Below are positions 17,246-25,760 of a DNA stretch of 64,000 bases, piece after piece. The DNA comes from Blastopirellula marina (GTDB lineage: Bacteria; Planctomycetota; Planctomycetia; Pirellulales; Pirellulaceae). Each line of letters starts with the position of its first letter. The stretch's first letter is position 1. The stretch lies in NCBI RefSeq assembly GCF_002967715.1, contig NZ_PUIA01000064.1, positions 60,858-124,857 of the forward strand. The letters are read 5' to 3'. The position numbers and the translations under genes are program-made. The notes under the pieces are model-generated. The model was given only the letters and a program-made list of their open reading frames with translations, made no database searches and was not told where the DNA came from.

Positions 17246-19768
17246 ATGTCGACGGAATCTAGCCAAAACGATGCTCCTGAAGCGGCCGAGGGTGTAACCC
17301 CTCGCGGCGGTTTCATGGGCATGCTCGGCAATCGGGTGTTCCTGGTTGCTGGAGCTGTCGTTGTGGCTGGGCTTGTTTCAGGAACATCGTGGGTGCTCCT
17401 ACGCGGCGGCGATGGCGAGGGCCAAACTTTGGCTGCAGCCATCGATGCCTATGAAAAAGGAGAGGTCACCAAGGCACGCGATATTGCTCGCAGCCATGTC
17501 GATGACCTTCACGTTCCGCAGCCCTACCAGGGTGCCGCGCCTTTTTTACTAGGCATGATTTTGCATGACGAAGCGAAAGGGTTTCTCAACCCAAAGGACC
17601 GCGAAACGGTTTATCGTGTTGCCGTGCAACATTTAGAAACGGCCCGCGAACGAGGATTCCCGCCGGAGTATAAGATCCGAGGTGAATACCTGCTTGGCAT
17701 CAGCCAGATGGAGTCGAAGCAGTACGAAAAGGCAATCCAGTCCCTCACTAAGATCTATTCCGACTACCCGCTGCATCAGCTTGATATCGAGAACGCCGTG
17801 GCCGATTGCTATTTGGCGATTCAGCCCACCACACCAGAAAAGCTTGAGCAAGCCTTGAAGTGGAGTCGGCTTTACGACTCCCATCCGGTTCTTACGCCGG
17901 ATCAAAAATCAGAGGCACACATTCGCCTGGCTCGTATTCAATTCGAATTGGGGCAACTCGACGAAACGCTGGAGACCATTCTCGAGATCCCGCCGACCTC
18001 GCCTAGCTATGTCGATGGAGTGATCGTCCAAGGGTTGGTCGCTCGTCGTCGCTATCACGAGCACCTCGCTGCCGGAGAGCAAGAGCAAGCTCAGGACTCG
18101 CTCAATACGGCCATTCGAATGTTCCGCAAGGCGGCCAGCAATCAGTTGGTTGCGGCGGATTCGACGCGTAAAGCATCGTACCTGTTGGCCGTCATGCTAC
18201 GGGCAAACGATCAGTTGGACGAAGCCATGGAGCAGGCTTCTCGTACGCGAAAGATTTACTATCGAACTCCGGAAAGCGTTGCCGCCGGCCTGGAAGAAGC
18301 CGAGCTGTTGCGTGACGAAAATAAAGATGAAGAAGCGGTCGAGATCTATCGCCGTGCCCTTCGCGAAGCAACCCTTGGTGGCCAGTACGAAAACCCCTGG
18401 GTCGACGAAGTCGAGTTCCGTCAACGTGTGACCCGAGCGATCGATGCTTGGAAATCAGCCAAGAAGTTTGCCCCTGCGGTGGAAGTCGCCCAGTCGCTGC
18501 GTCCCTTATTCCCGGCGGATCAAGCCTTTCAAATCGAAGCAGACGTGCAACATGCCTGGGGCGATTACCTCGAGCATCAAGCCGACAACGTTCCATTCAA
18601 CCAATCACTCGACCTGCGTGCGAAGTCGCGTTTCCGCTTCCGCAATGCCGGCAAGGTCTATCTCGATCTGGCCGAACATCGGTTTGCCACAGCGGAATAC
18701 ACGAATGACCTTTGGAATAGCGCTTCGGCTTACCTCCGTGGGCAAGACTTCAGCAAGGCAGTCGAAATTCTCGCCGAATACCAACGGTACGAAACGCGTG
18801 AGCATCAGCCCCGTGCGTTGGTGGCGACTGCCAGGGCCTTAATCGCACTCGATCGAGCCGAAGAAGCGTTGAGCCCAATTAACGAGTGCCTGGAGTTTTA
18901 TCCGAAAGATCCGTCCGTTTACGAAGCTCGCGTACTCGGTGGCGAAGCCTACATGGAATTGGGCAAGCTCGCAGAGGCGAAGAGCGTGCTGACTGCTAAT
19001 CTAGACGACGGTCGACTTGAGCCCAGCAGTCGTGAATGGCAAGACTCGCTGTTTGCACTCGGTAGCGTTCTGCACTTGGAAGGGGAAATGTTCGAGGCCC
19101 AAGCCCGTGTGAAAGGTGCTCTGGAAGCTCCGGAAAGTATTCCACGCGAGGGCTTTCAATTCCTCGAACAGAGCAACGAGAGCTACAAGGGGGCGATCAA
19201 ATATCTGCATGCGGCCGTTCGGCGATATCCAGACGATCCCCGCTCGGTCAGTGCTCGTTATTTGATTGCCGAGTGTCATCGTCGTTCGTCCACGCTGCCC
19301 AAAAAGAAGTTTCGCCTGGTGAACATCGAAACGCAGCGGATCAAGTTCGACAAAGAAGTGAAAGACCATCTCGAAAGCGCGATCGAGATCTATAGCGACC
19401 TGGAATATGAATTGACGACGAAGCTCGAAACTCAGGCAGACCTCCATCCAGTCGAAGCGAAGATTTTGCGGAACTGCTACTTCGCACAGGGCGCGGCTAT
19501 GTTTGAGTTGGCACGTTACAAGGATGCGATCGAAGCCTATTCCACGGCTTCCAATCGCTATCAAACCGAAGCCGTTTCGCTGGAAGCGTTCGTGCAGATT
19601 GCCCATTGTTACCGGTATATGAATCTATCGAACGAAGCCCGAGGCACAGTGGAACAAGCCAAGATTGTGTTGTCGCGACTCGCCGATGGGATTGACTATT
19701 CCGAGACAACTCACGGCACGCGTGACGACTGGCAGAATTACCTCAATTGGTTAGCAGCCACCCTTTAA
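17246..19768 (+). CDS. Large membrane-anchored TPR protein
   Basis: 840 aa, ATG at 17246. A short polar N-terminus is followed by one membrane helix at about residues 30-52 (VFLVAGAVVVAGLVSGTSWVL). A long helical repeat region covers the rest, with many TPR-like units: AAAIDAYEKGEVTKARDIA, QYEKAIQSLTKIYSDYP, QLDETLETILEI, NKDEEAVEIYRRALREA, RYKDAIEAYSTASNRY. The repeats are probably external, acting as a scaffold. It is followed by flgN-like, whose ATG lies 18 bp after this stop, and then by the kinase and activator, so it may belong to the flagellar locus, perhaps in assembly or cell-envelope positioning; this is from context only. Nothing enzymatic was seen. Confidence 0.82.
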   Translation: MSTESSQNDAPEAAEGVTPRGGFMGMLGNRVFLVAGAVVVAGLVSGTSWVLLRGGDGEGQTLAAAIDAYEKGEVTKARDIARSHVDDLHVPQPYQGAAPFLLGMILHDEAKGFLNPKDRETVYRVAVQHLETARERGFPPEYKIRGEYLLGISQMESKQYEKAIQSLTKIYSDYPLHQLDIENAVADCYLAIQPTTPEKLEQALKWSRLYDSHPVLTPDQKSEAHIRLARIQFELGQLDETLETILEIPPTSPSYVDGVIVQGLVARRRYHEHLAAGEQEQAQDSLNTAIRMFRKAASNQLVAADSTRKASYLLAVMLRANDQLDEAMEQASRTRKIYYRTPESVAAGLEEAELLRDENKDEEAVEIYRRALREATLGGQYENPWVDEVEFRQRVTRAIDAWKSAKKFAPAVEVAQSLRPLFPADQAFQIEADVQHAWGDYLEHQADNVPFNQSLDLRAKSRFRFRNAGKVYLDLAEHRFATAEYTNDLWNSASAYLRGQDFSKAVEILAEYQRYETREHQPRALVATARALIALDRAEEALSPINECLEFYPKDPSVYEARVLGGEAYMELGKLAEAKSVLTANLDDGRLEPSSREWQDSLFALGSVLHLEGEMFEAQARVKGALEAPESIPREGFQFLEQSNESYKGAIKYLHAAVRRYPDDPRSVSARYLIAECHRRSSTLPKKKFRLVNIETQRIKFDKEVKDHLESAIEIYSDLEYELTTKLETQADLHPVEAKILRNCYFAQGAAMFELARYKDAIEAYSTASNRYQTEAVSLEAFVQIAHCYRYMNLSNEARGTVEQAKIVLSRLADGIDYSETTHGTRDDWQNYLNWLAATL

Positions 19769-19785
19769 CTGGAAAGCTGATTTGT

Positions 19786-20244
19786 ATGCCTTGCGTAGAG
19801 GAAACCGATCAACTGGTTCAGCTGATAGATAAAAAGCACGAAGTGCTGACGCAGTTGCTGACCCTGTCGCAGTACCAACTGCGATTGGCTGGGCACAGCG
19901 ACTACATCGACGACCTGATGCGTGTGTTGGCCGCCAAGCAAACGTTGATTGAACGCCTGACGTACATCGACCGCACCATGGATCCCTTTCGCCAGCAGAA
20001 CCCGGAAACGCGAGTATGGCGAAGTGCCAGCGAACGCACCCAATGTTCGCAAAAGGCGCAGCAGTGTGAAGTGCTGCTGACAGAACTAAAGGAGATCGAA
20101 CAAAAGAGCACCGAGGTTGTCGCCACGCATCGTGATGAAATCTCAAGGATGCTCCAGGAAACACATGCCTCCGCCGATTCCGCTTCCGCCTACAACGATA
20201 TGAACGTACCCACAAGTCGCGGCTTCGATTTAACCGCCGAGTAA
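19786..20244 (+). CDS. FlgN-like flagellar export chaperone
   Basis: 152 aa, ATG at 19786 with GGAAAG upstream. It is an all-helical, coiled-coil protein (QLVQLIDKKHEVLTQLLTLS, DDLMRVLAAKQTLIERL, VLLTELKEIEQKSTEVV), the pattern of FlgN, the export chaperone that guards the hook-filament junction proteins FlgK/FlgL before secretion. The LxxLLxxKxxxI-like spacing (LMRVLAAKQTLI at about 45-56) fits the FlgN family. Its clients are not encoded in this window. It is located between a TPR gene and the regulator pair, immediately upstream of the flgB operon. The assignment rests on helical pattern and context rather than a sharp motif. Confidence 0.6.
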   Translation: MPCVEETDQLVQLIDKKHEVLTQLLTLSQYQLRLAGHSDYIDDLMRVLAAKQTLIERLTYIDRTMDPFRQQNPETRVWRSASERTQCSQKAQQCEVLLTELKEIEQKSTEVVATHRDEISRMLQETHASADSASAYNDMNVPTSRGFDLTAE

Positions 20245-20261
20245 GAAAGGTCCCCCAGTAT

Positions 20262-21143
20262 ATGACCTCTCCTAACGAAGAACCTTCGATTTCCGACACT
20301 AACCGCCTTTGGAATCTTTCGGCCAACGACGAGTCGATCGATCTGCGTGAACTGCTTTCGTGCTGGGACAAAGCCACCGCACGACTCCAGGAAACGCACG
20401 AGTCGCTTCGCAAAGAAGTCACGCGGCTGACCGACGAATTAGAAGTCAAGAATCGCGAACTAGCACGTAAGAATCGTCTGGCAGACCTTGGTTTGGTGGC
20501 GTCTCACATCGCCCATGAAGTTCGCAACGGTTTGATGCCCCTAACTCTTTACACGGGGCTGCTCAAGCGAAAGGTCAGCGGCGACCCAGAAACCAAGCGG
20601 ATTGTAGATAAGATCGAGTCGGGACTGACTGTACTCAACACGACCGTCGACGATTTGCTGCACTTCACGGCCGATCGTCAGCCTAATCAGGCCTACGTGC
20701 CGACATCGCAAATGATCCGCGAGATCTGTGAAGATCTGGCACCCCAGTTTCAAGCTCAAGACGTTCAGGTACGTCTCGATTTGACCGAGCAAGAGATGTT
20801 GCTGGCCGACAAGGACATGCTCAAGCGAGCATTTCTGAATTTGATCCTCAACGCGTTGGACGTGATGCCGGATGGAGGCATCCTGACCATCACCTCGCAA
20901 GTCAACTTCGGTCACTTGGAAATCGAGTTCGCCGATACGGGCTGTGGAATTTCTAGCACCGATGTTCGACGTATTTTCGATCCTTTTTATAGCACCAAGA
21001 GCACCGGAACCGGTCTCGGTCTAGCAATCGTCCAGCGAGTGGTGGAAGTTCACCAGGGACAGGTCTCTGCCATGAACTGCCCCGACTTTGGAGCCGCATT
21101 TACGCTCATGTTTCCGATGAAATCCCTGAAGGCAGCTGCATGA
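20262..21143 (+). CDS. Sensor histidine kinase, NtrB/FleS-like, cytoplasmic
   Basis: 293 aa with no membrane helix. A coiled coil at about 35-72 leads into the H-box ASHIAHEVRNGLMPL with phospho-acceptor His85. The ATPase domain has the N-box Asn197 (NLILNALDVMP), G1 at about 225-230 (DTGCGI), the F-box FDPFYSTK and G2 GTGLGLAI (about 249-256). It should phosphorylate the response regulator encoded by the overlapping next gene (ATGA, 4 bp). A soluble kinase beside flgN and the flgB operon matches flagellar checkpoint kinases (FleS/FlrB/FlgS), which sense assembly of the export apparatus. The specific input is unknown. Confidence 0.9.
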   Translation: MTSPNEEPSISDTNRLWNLSANDESIDLRELLSCWDKATARLQETHESLRKEVTRLTDELEVKNRELARKNRLADLGLVASHIAHEVRNGLMPLTLYTGLLKRKVSGDPETKRIVDKIESGLTVLNTTVDDLLHFTADRQPNQAYVPTSQMIREICEDLAPQFQAQDVQVRLDLTEQEMLLADKDMLKRAFLNLILNALDVMPDGGILTITSQVNFGHLEIEFADTGCGISSTDVRRIFDPFYSTKSTGTGLGLAIVQRVVEVHQGQVSAMNCPDFGAAFTLMFPMKSLKAAA

Positions 21144-22552
21144 TCGACGCCATGAAAAAGAGCACCCCCAGTCATTCCGTTCTGATCGTCGACGACAATC
21201 CGCACTCGCGCGAAAGTCTGTGTGATGCCGTTTCCATGATCGGTTATCAAACGGTCAGTTGTGGCAGCGGTCGCGAAGCGCTCGATCGCCTTGCCAAGCA
21301 AGCATTCGATGTTGTTGTGACCGATCTGCAAATGCCCGGGATGGATGGCCTGCAACTGGTGCGAGAAGTTCGCGCCAGGCACGAGAGAACTCAGTTGGTT
21401 ATGGTCACCGCCCACGGCAGCATCCATACGGCAGTCGATGCCATGCGTTTTGGTGCGCTCGATTACCTGGAAAAGCCGGTGCAGATCGAAGCCTTGGAAT
21501 CGGCCATTGGGCGGGCCATCCAGTCGACCAGTCGCGGTGATCGTGCGACAGCCATTCCGCCCGGCGGTGATAGCGACTCGGTCGTGATGATCGGCAATAG
21601 CCTGGCCATGCAGACGTTGCGTCAACGCATCGCACTGGTAGCACCGACTGACGAGACCATCTTGATCACCGGCGAGAGTGGTACTGGCAAGGAACTGGTA
21701 GCCCGGTCGATTCATCAAGCCAGCCGTCGTTGTGCCGAGGCGATGATCAGCCTGAACTGTCCGGTTCTTTCTGCTCACTTGATGGAAAGTGAATTGTTCG
21801 GCCACGAGCGAGGTGCGTTTACCAGTGCCGATCATGCCCGAATCGGTCGTTTTGAACTGGCCGACAAGGGAACCATTCTGCTCGACGAAATTACCGAGAT
21901 CGATCTGCCGCTGCAGGCTAAGCTATTGCGTGTTCTGCAAGAGAAACGCTTCGAGAAAGTCGGCAGCAGTTCGACCGTCGAAGCGGACGTACGGGTGCTG
22001 GCGACCTCGAACCGAGATCTGCTGGCGGAAGTTGCCGCGGGTCGTTTTCGGCAGGACCTGTATTACCGGCTGAATGTAGTGCCGATCGAACTGCCTCCGC
22101 TGCGTGATCGCACCGAAGACATTCCCAAGTTGGTCGATCACTTCCTGAACGCCGCCGTGATTCGCGTTGGTCGCGAAATGCTGACGGTTGCCGATTCGGC
22201 GATGGAGTTGCTCCAAAGCCATCCTTGGCCAGGCAATGTTCGCGAACTGGAAAACATCATCACGCGAGCCGCATTGCTGACGATCGGTCATGACCTGACC
22301 CCCGAACAGATCCGTCCTTGGTTAACCGAAAACAGCCAGGAATCGATTTCACTGCAATCGACCGGCAATGTTTCCGTCGTTGGAATGCGGTTGGAAGATA
22401 TGGAGCGACAGTTGATTGAACAAACGCTCGAGCACTTCGAAGGGCATCGCGAAAAGACAGCAACGGCCCTGGGAATTAGTGTGCGAACACTGAGTAACAA
22501 GCTGCGAAGCTACGGCCTGGCACCTCGGGCTCGGACCTTCGCTCACGTTTAA
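21140..22552 (+). CDS. Sigma-54-dependent response regulator, FleR/FlrC/AtoC-like
   Basis: 470 aa. The receiver domain is at about 12-125 with phospho-acceptor Asp62 (VVTDLQMPGMDG). The AAA+ domain is at about 150-380 with Walker A GESGTGKE (about 179-186) and the sigma-54 contact loop GAFTSA rather than GAFTGA. The C-terminal Fis-type helix-turn-helix is at about 425-460 (KTATALGISVRTLSNKLR). It overlaps the kinase gene by 4 bp and ends about 170 bp before a clear -24/-12 promoter in front of flgB, so its most likely target is the basal-body operon. The loop substitution at the fifth residue is real in the DNA (ACC AGT GCC). Confidence 0.92.
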   Translation: MIDAMKKSTPSHSVLIVDDNPHSRESLCDAVSMIGYQTVSCGSGREALDRLAKQAFDVVVTDLQMPGMDGLQLVREVRARHERTQLVMVTAHGSIHTAVDAMRFGALDYLEKPVQIEALESAIGRAIQSTSRGDRATAIPPGGDSDSVVMIGNSLAMQTLRQRIALVAPTDETILITGESGTGKELVARSIHQASRRCAEAMISLNCPVLSAHLMESELFGHERGAFTSADHARIGRFELADKGTILLDEITEIDLPLQAKLLRVLQEKRFEKVGSSSTVEADVRVLATSNRDLLAEVAAGRFRQDLYYRLNVVPIELPPLRDRTEDIPKLVDHFLNAAVIRVGREMLTVADSAMELLQSHPWPGNVRELENIITRAALLTIGHDLTPEQIRPWLTENSQESISLQSTGNVSVVGMRLEDMERQLIEQTLEHFEGHREKTATALGISVRTLSNKLRSYGLAPRARTFAHV

Positions 22553-22599
22553 GGACAGTATGCAGGATGTGCTATCGGCAAAACATTCCGGAAACGATG

Positions 22600-22620
22600 C
22601 GGCAACAATTGCCGGTTTTT
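22600..22620 (+). terminator. Short intrinsic terminator after the sigma-54 activator gene
   Basis: CGGCAA (22600-22605) pairs with TTGCCG (22609-22614) around a CAA loop and is followed by GTTTTT (22615-22620). An outer pair, CATTCCGG (22584-22591) with CCGGAATG (22625-22632), encloses it. It lies 48 bp after the activator stop and separates that unit from the flgB promoter. Confidence 0.6.
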
Positions 22621-22647
22621 GCCTCCGGAATGCGGCCCCATAAGTGG

Positions 22648-22677
22648 CTTGCCGCAAGATTTGCCGAAGCAGGCAAA
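22648..22677 (+). promoter_or_regulatory. Candidate activator-binding (UAS) sites upstream of flgB
   Basis: Two adjacent inverted repeats: CTTGCCGCAAG (22648-22658, symmetric about one base) and TTTGCC-N6-GGCAAA (22660-22677). They lie about 46-75 bp upstream of the -24 element, where sigma-54 activators usually bind. The likely binder is the activator encoded at 21140-22552. Spacing and symmetry are visible; binding is inferred. Confidence 0.5.
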
Positions 22678-22722
22678 CTTTGCGGGCCCATTCGCAACGA
22701 TCGATACCAACCGGCTTAGATC

Positions 22723-22736
22723 GGCACACCCTTTGC
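22723..22736 (+). promoter_or_regulatory. Sigma-54 (-24/-12) promoter of the flgB operon
   Basis: GGCACACCCTTTGC matches the sigma-54 consensus GGCAC-N5-TTGC, with GG and GC exactly 12 bases apart. Transcription would begin near 22748, giving a leader of about 23 nt before flgB at 22771, which has AAGGAAG as ribosome site. The neighbouring sigma-54 activator gene and UAS-like repeats support it. Confidence 0.85.
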
Positions 22737-22770
22737 AATATGACAGGCGACAAGCGTAAGGAAGCCTACG

Positions 22771-23184
22771 ATGGAAAACTCGATCTTCAATGCGAACACC
22801 GTTCCTGTTCTCGAACAGGTCGTCAATTTCGCGCAGAAGCGACACTCCATTCTGGCCACCAACATCGCTAACCAACGCGTCCCCGGATACAAGGGACGCG
22901 ACCTGAACGTCGATCGCTTTCACGAAGTATTGTCGGAAGCGATCGAGCGAAAGAACAACCCGAACCAGCCGATCTCGCAAGGACTCGTTCACACCAAGGA
23001 AGGGGATCCAATGCGAGAGGTAAAGAGCTCGCTTAACGGCATCTTGTTTCATGACGAGAGCAACCTCGACATCGAAAAGCAGGTCGCCGAGCTGTCCAAG
23101 AACCAGACGATGCACAACACGGCCCTGGCCATCATGGAAAGCCAGTTTCGTTTGTTGGGCGTTGCCATTAGCGAACGCGTTTAA
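22771..23184 (+). CDS. flgB: Flagellar proximal rod protein FlgB
   Basis: 137 aa, ATG at 22771. It forms the proximal rod of the flagellar basal body in the periplasm and is exported by the type III apparatus. The N-terminal coiled segment with LATNIANQRVPGYKGRDL (about 29-46) is the bacterial rod-protein signature, with G/Y-K as in FlgB. The C-terminal helix LSKNQTMHNTALAIMESQFRLLGVAI matches FlgB ends. It is the first gene after the -24/-12 promoter, followed by flgC and fliE in the usual order. The length is normal. Confidence 0.95.
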   Translation: MENSIFNANTVPVLEQVVNFAQKRHSILATNIANQRVPGYKGRDLNVDRFHEVLSEAIERKNNPNQPISQGLVHTKEGDPMREVKSSLNGILFHDESNLDIEKQVAELSKNQTMHNTALAIMESQFRLLGVAISERV

Positions 23185-23224
23185 CTCCCCCAACGGATTT
23201 TATTAGTCAGGAAAGGATGTCCTC

Positions 23225-23647
23225 ATGATTTCCGCTTTGGATATCAGTACCAGTGGGCTCATCGCACAACGCGAACGCCTGACCACGATTTCGCAGAACA
23301 TTGCGAATATGTCCTCGCTACGTGATGCCAACGGACGCATTGGTCCTTATAAGGCCAAGCACGTCATCCTGGAAACCGACCACGAACTAGCAACTTCCAG
23401 CGGTGCCGCTGGGGTGAAGGTTGCTGAGGTTCGTGAAGATAGTGTCGAACCGAAACGCCGTTGGCAGCCTGACCATCCTTTGGCAATCCAGGATGGCAAG
23501 TGGAAAGGGTATGTCGAGTACCCCAACGTCGACATGACCGAACAGTTTGTCGATGCCTTGGAGGCAAGCCGAGCCTACGAATCGAACGTGGGTGTGATTG
23601 AAATGACCAAGAACATGACGAGCCAAACGCTCCGTATTTTGGCGTAA
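23225..23647 (+). CDS. flgC: Flagellar rod protein FlgC
   Basis: 140 aa, ATG at 23225. A proximal rod subunit. The N-terminal signature ALDISTSGLIAQRERLTTISQNIAN (about 4-28, in the flagellar rod family pattern) and the C-terminal YPNVDMTEQFVDALEASRAYESNV with NMTSQTLRIL are classic FlgC. It lies 40 bp after flgB and 19 bp before fliE, so it is part of one operon. The length and both coiled-coil ends are complete. Confidence 0.95.
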   Translation: MISALDISTSGLIAQRERLTTISQNIANMSSLRDANGRIGPYKAKHVILETDHELATSSGAAGVKVAEVREDSVEPKRRWQPDHPLAIQDGKWKGYVEYPNVDMTEQFVDALEASRAYESNVGVIEMTKNMTSQTLRILA

Positions 23648-23666
23648 TTGATGGAACTTCCCCCCG

Positions 23667-23969
23667 ATGGCATCCATTAACGCAATTCAACAGCAGCTGA
23701 CCATTCCTCAGGCCCCCAATCCCTTGCCAGGCAAGCCGGAGAATGGGCCTGGATCGTTCGGCAAATTCCTGCTCGAAGGAATTCAAGAAGTAAACCAGAT
23801 GCAACAGGACGCCGACCGCGCGGTCGAGTCCCTGTTCACCGGCGGCGACGTTAACCCCGCCGAGGTGTTGACCGCCGTGCAGAAAGCCGACATGTCCTTC
23901 AAAATGATGCTTCAGGTTCGCAACAAGATGATGCAAGCCTACGCTGAAGTGAAAGACATTCGCGTTTAA
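23667..23969 (+). CDS. fliE: Flagellar hook-basal body junction protein FliE
   Basis: 100 aa, ATG at 23667. FliE links the MS ring to the rod and is needed to start type III export of rod proteins. The C-terminal part has the family core: SFGKFLLEGIQEVNQMQQDADRAV and LTAVQKADMSFKMMLQVRNKM (about 70-90) followed by AYAEVKDIRV. It follows flgC by 19 bp; fliF follows after about 80 bp. The length is typical. Confidence 0.93.
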   Translation: MASINAIQQQLTIPQAPNPLPGKPENGPGSFGKFLLEGIQEVNQMQQDADRAVESLFTGGDVNPAEVLTAVQKADMSFKMMLQVRNKMMQAYAEVKDIRV

Positions 23970-24052
23970 GAGTAAGAGACTGACTGTCGAAGGATTCGAC
24001 AGTTACCCAAATGAATTAATCCACTCGATTCCGCAGCTTGAAGGGTCCACGG

Positions 24053-25723
24053 ATGGACTTTTTGAACAAAGCGTTTGAACAAGTCAAAGACCTGTTTGTC
24101 TCGATGACACCCGGTTCCCGGATCATCGCAGGCCTGCTGGTCGTGGCTATTGTTACCAGTGTTGCTTTTCTGTTTCAGAGCAACATGTTCCAGAAGGACG
24201 TCCCGATTCTATCTGGCGCTCCAATCGCTCCGGCTGATCAAAAGGCCATCTTAGCCGCGTTCGCTTCTGAAACGCTTGACGACTATGAAGTTGTTGGCAG
24301 CCAGATCTACGTGCCGCGAAGTCGCCGTGTCGATTACATCGCCGCGCTGGTCAAGAATAACGCGATTCCGCCTGACTTCCACGACAGCATGTCGGAAGCA
24401 ATCGGGCAGGCCAGCCCCTTCGAATCGGAAGCCCATCGTGCCGACCGACAGAAGGTCGCTCGCGAGAAAGAAATGGCCTTGGTACTGAGAAACATGCGGG
24501 GCATCGACTACGCCTCGGTGCAGTACGACATCGAAGACAAAGGGGGATTTCCTCGTAAAAAGGTCTACACCGCTTCGGTTGTCGTTCGCCCCAGTGGTTC
24601 GGAAGAGATCGATCCCAAAACGGTAAAAAGCGTTCAAAACTACGTCGCTCATTCGATTGCAGGCCTCGATGCCGAACACGTTTCGGTCACCGACTTGAAT
24701 ACGCGTAAGACCTTTAGCGGAGCCGATAACGATCTAGCCTCTGTCAATGACGACCCTTACGCGGCACGTAAGAAATGGTTCGAGGACCATTGGACTGAAA
24801 CGATCGACAACGCCCTGCGTTTCATCAGCGGCAACAACGTGACCGTTAATGTCGAACTAGACCCCGAGATGAACCGCATCGAGAAGGGGATCAAGTACGA
24901 TCCCCGTCCGACGCCGTTGGCTTCGACTGCCGAGAAATCGTCTGAGGTCAGGCGAACCCCTACCAACGCTGGTGAACCTGGACTTGGTGCCCAAGGCCCC
25001 AATCGTCCTACGGCTGTCAGTGCAGCTCCGATGACGGAACAAACTTCCGAATCGAATCGAGAAGAAACGCTCGCCGTTACCAACCAGGACTACACCCAGA
25101 AGCAACTGGCTTCCCTTACGCCGAAACGCGTGACCGTTTCGGTCAGCATTCCGAGTCAGTACTACGTTGATGTCTGGAACTCGCGGAACCCGACCCCGGC
25201 CGGGCAGCAGCCCAAGACGCCTGATCCAGGCGAACTGAAGAAGATCGAAGACGAAACCAAGAAGACGGTGGAAACGACCGTCGTGACACTGCTGCCTGAG
25301 CAAGCCAAAGGGGACGACCCTTATCCCCAGGTCTACGTCTGGACGGCACCTCAGCTGCCGGAAACGCCAACGGTCGAACCTGCTGTTGCCGATACGGCCA
25401 TGGCCTGGTTGGCAACCAATTGGCAAACCCTGGCAACGATTGGCTTCGCGGCTGTGGGGCTGTTGATGCTCCGTGGCATGCTGACCAGCGGAGCTGGCGT
25501 TCCGGCTCAGTCGGAAGCCTTCAAGCTGGAAGATCCTGCCGCCGCACAAGCCAAAGACGAGAAGAAGGAAGAGCAGCCGGAAGGATCGATGCAGGGGCTA
25601 TTGAAGAAGCGCTTTGCCCAGGGCAGTGGTCCTAACCTGAAGAATGAGCTGGCCGATATGGTTCGCGAGGACCCCGACACGGCCTTGGGCATTCTGCAGA
25701 CCTGGATCGGAAGCCCCAACTAA
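24053..25723 (+). CDS. fliF: Flagellar MS-ring protein FliF
   Basis: 556 aa, ATG at 24053 with AAGGG seven bases upstream (a TTG start 15 bp earlier is less likely). FliF builds the membrane ring on which FliG and the export gate assemble. A first membrane helix is at about 24-42 (IIAGLLVVAIVTSVAFLF). The ring-building motifs follow (APADQKAI, VYTASVVVRP, YVAHSIAGLDAEHVSVTDLN), then a low-complexity spacer at about 285-345, and a second membrane helix at about 458-478. A charged C-tail (KNELADMVREDPDTALGILQTWI) is the FliG-binding region. Sequence conservation is loose around the spacer, as expected for the phylum. Confidence 0.93.
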   Translation: MDFLNKAFEQVKDLFVSMTPGSRIIAGLLVVAIVTSVAFLFQSNMFQKDVPILSGAPIAPADQKAILAAFASETLDDYEVVGSQIYVPRSRRVDYIAALVKNNAIPPDFHDSMSEAIGQASPFESEAHRADRQKVAREKEMALVLRNMRGIDYASVQYDIEDKGGFPRKKVYTASVVVRPSGSEEIDPKTVKSVQNYVAHSIAGLDAEHVSVTDLNTRKTFSGADNDLASVNDDPYAARKKWFEDHWTETIDNALRFISGNNVTVNVELDPEMNRIEKGIKYDPRPTPLASTAEKSSEVRRTPTNAGEPGLGAQGPNRPTAVSAAPMTEQTSESNREETLAVTNQDYTQKQLASLTPKRVTVSVSIPSQYYVDVWNSRNPTPAGQQPKTPDPGELKKIEDETKKTVETTVVTLLPEQAKGDDPYPQVYVWTAPQLPETPTVEPAVADTAMAWLATNWQTLATIGFAAVGLLMLRGMLTSGAGVPAQSEAFKLEDPAAAQAKDEKKEEQPEGSMQGLLKKRFAQGSGPNLKNELADMVREDPDTALGILQTWIGSPN

Positions 25724-25760
25724 GTGCCAAAAGGTTGTCGCACCTTTTTAGAGAAACATC

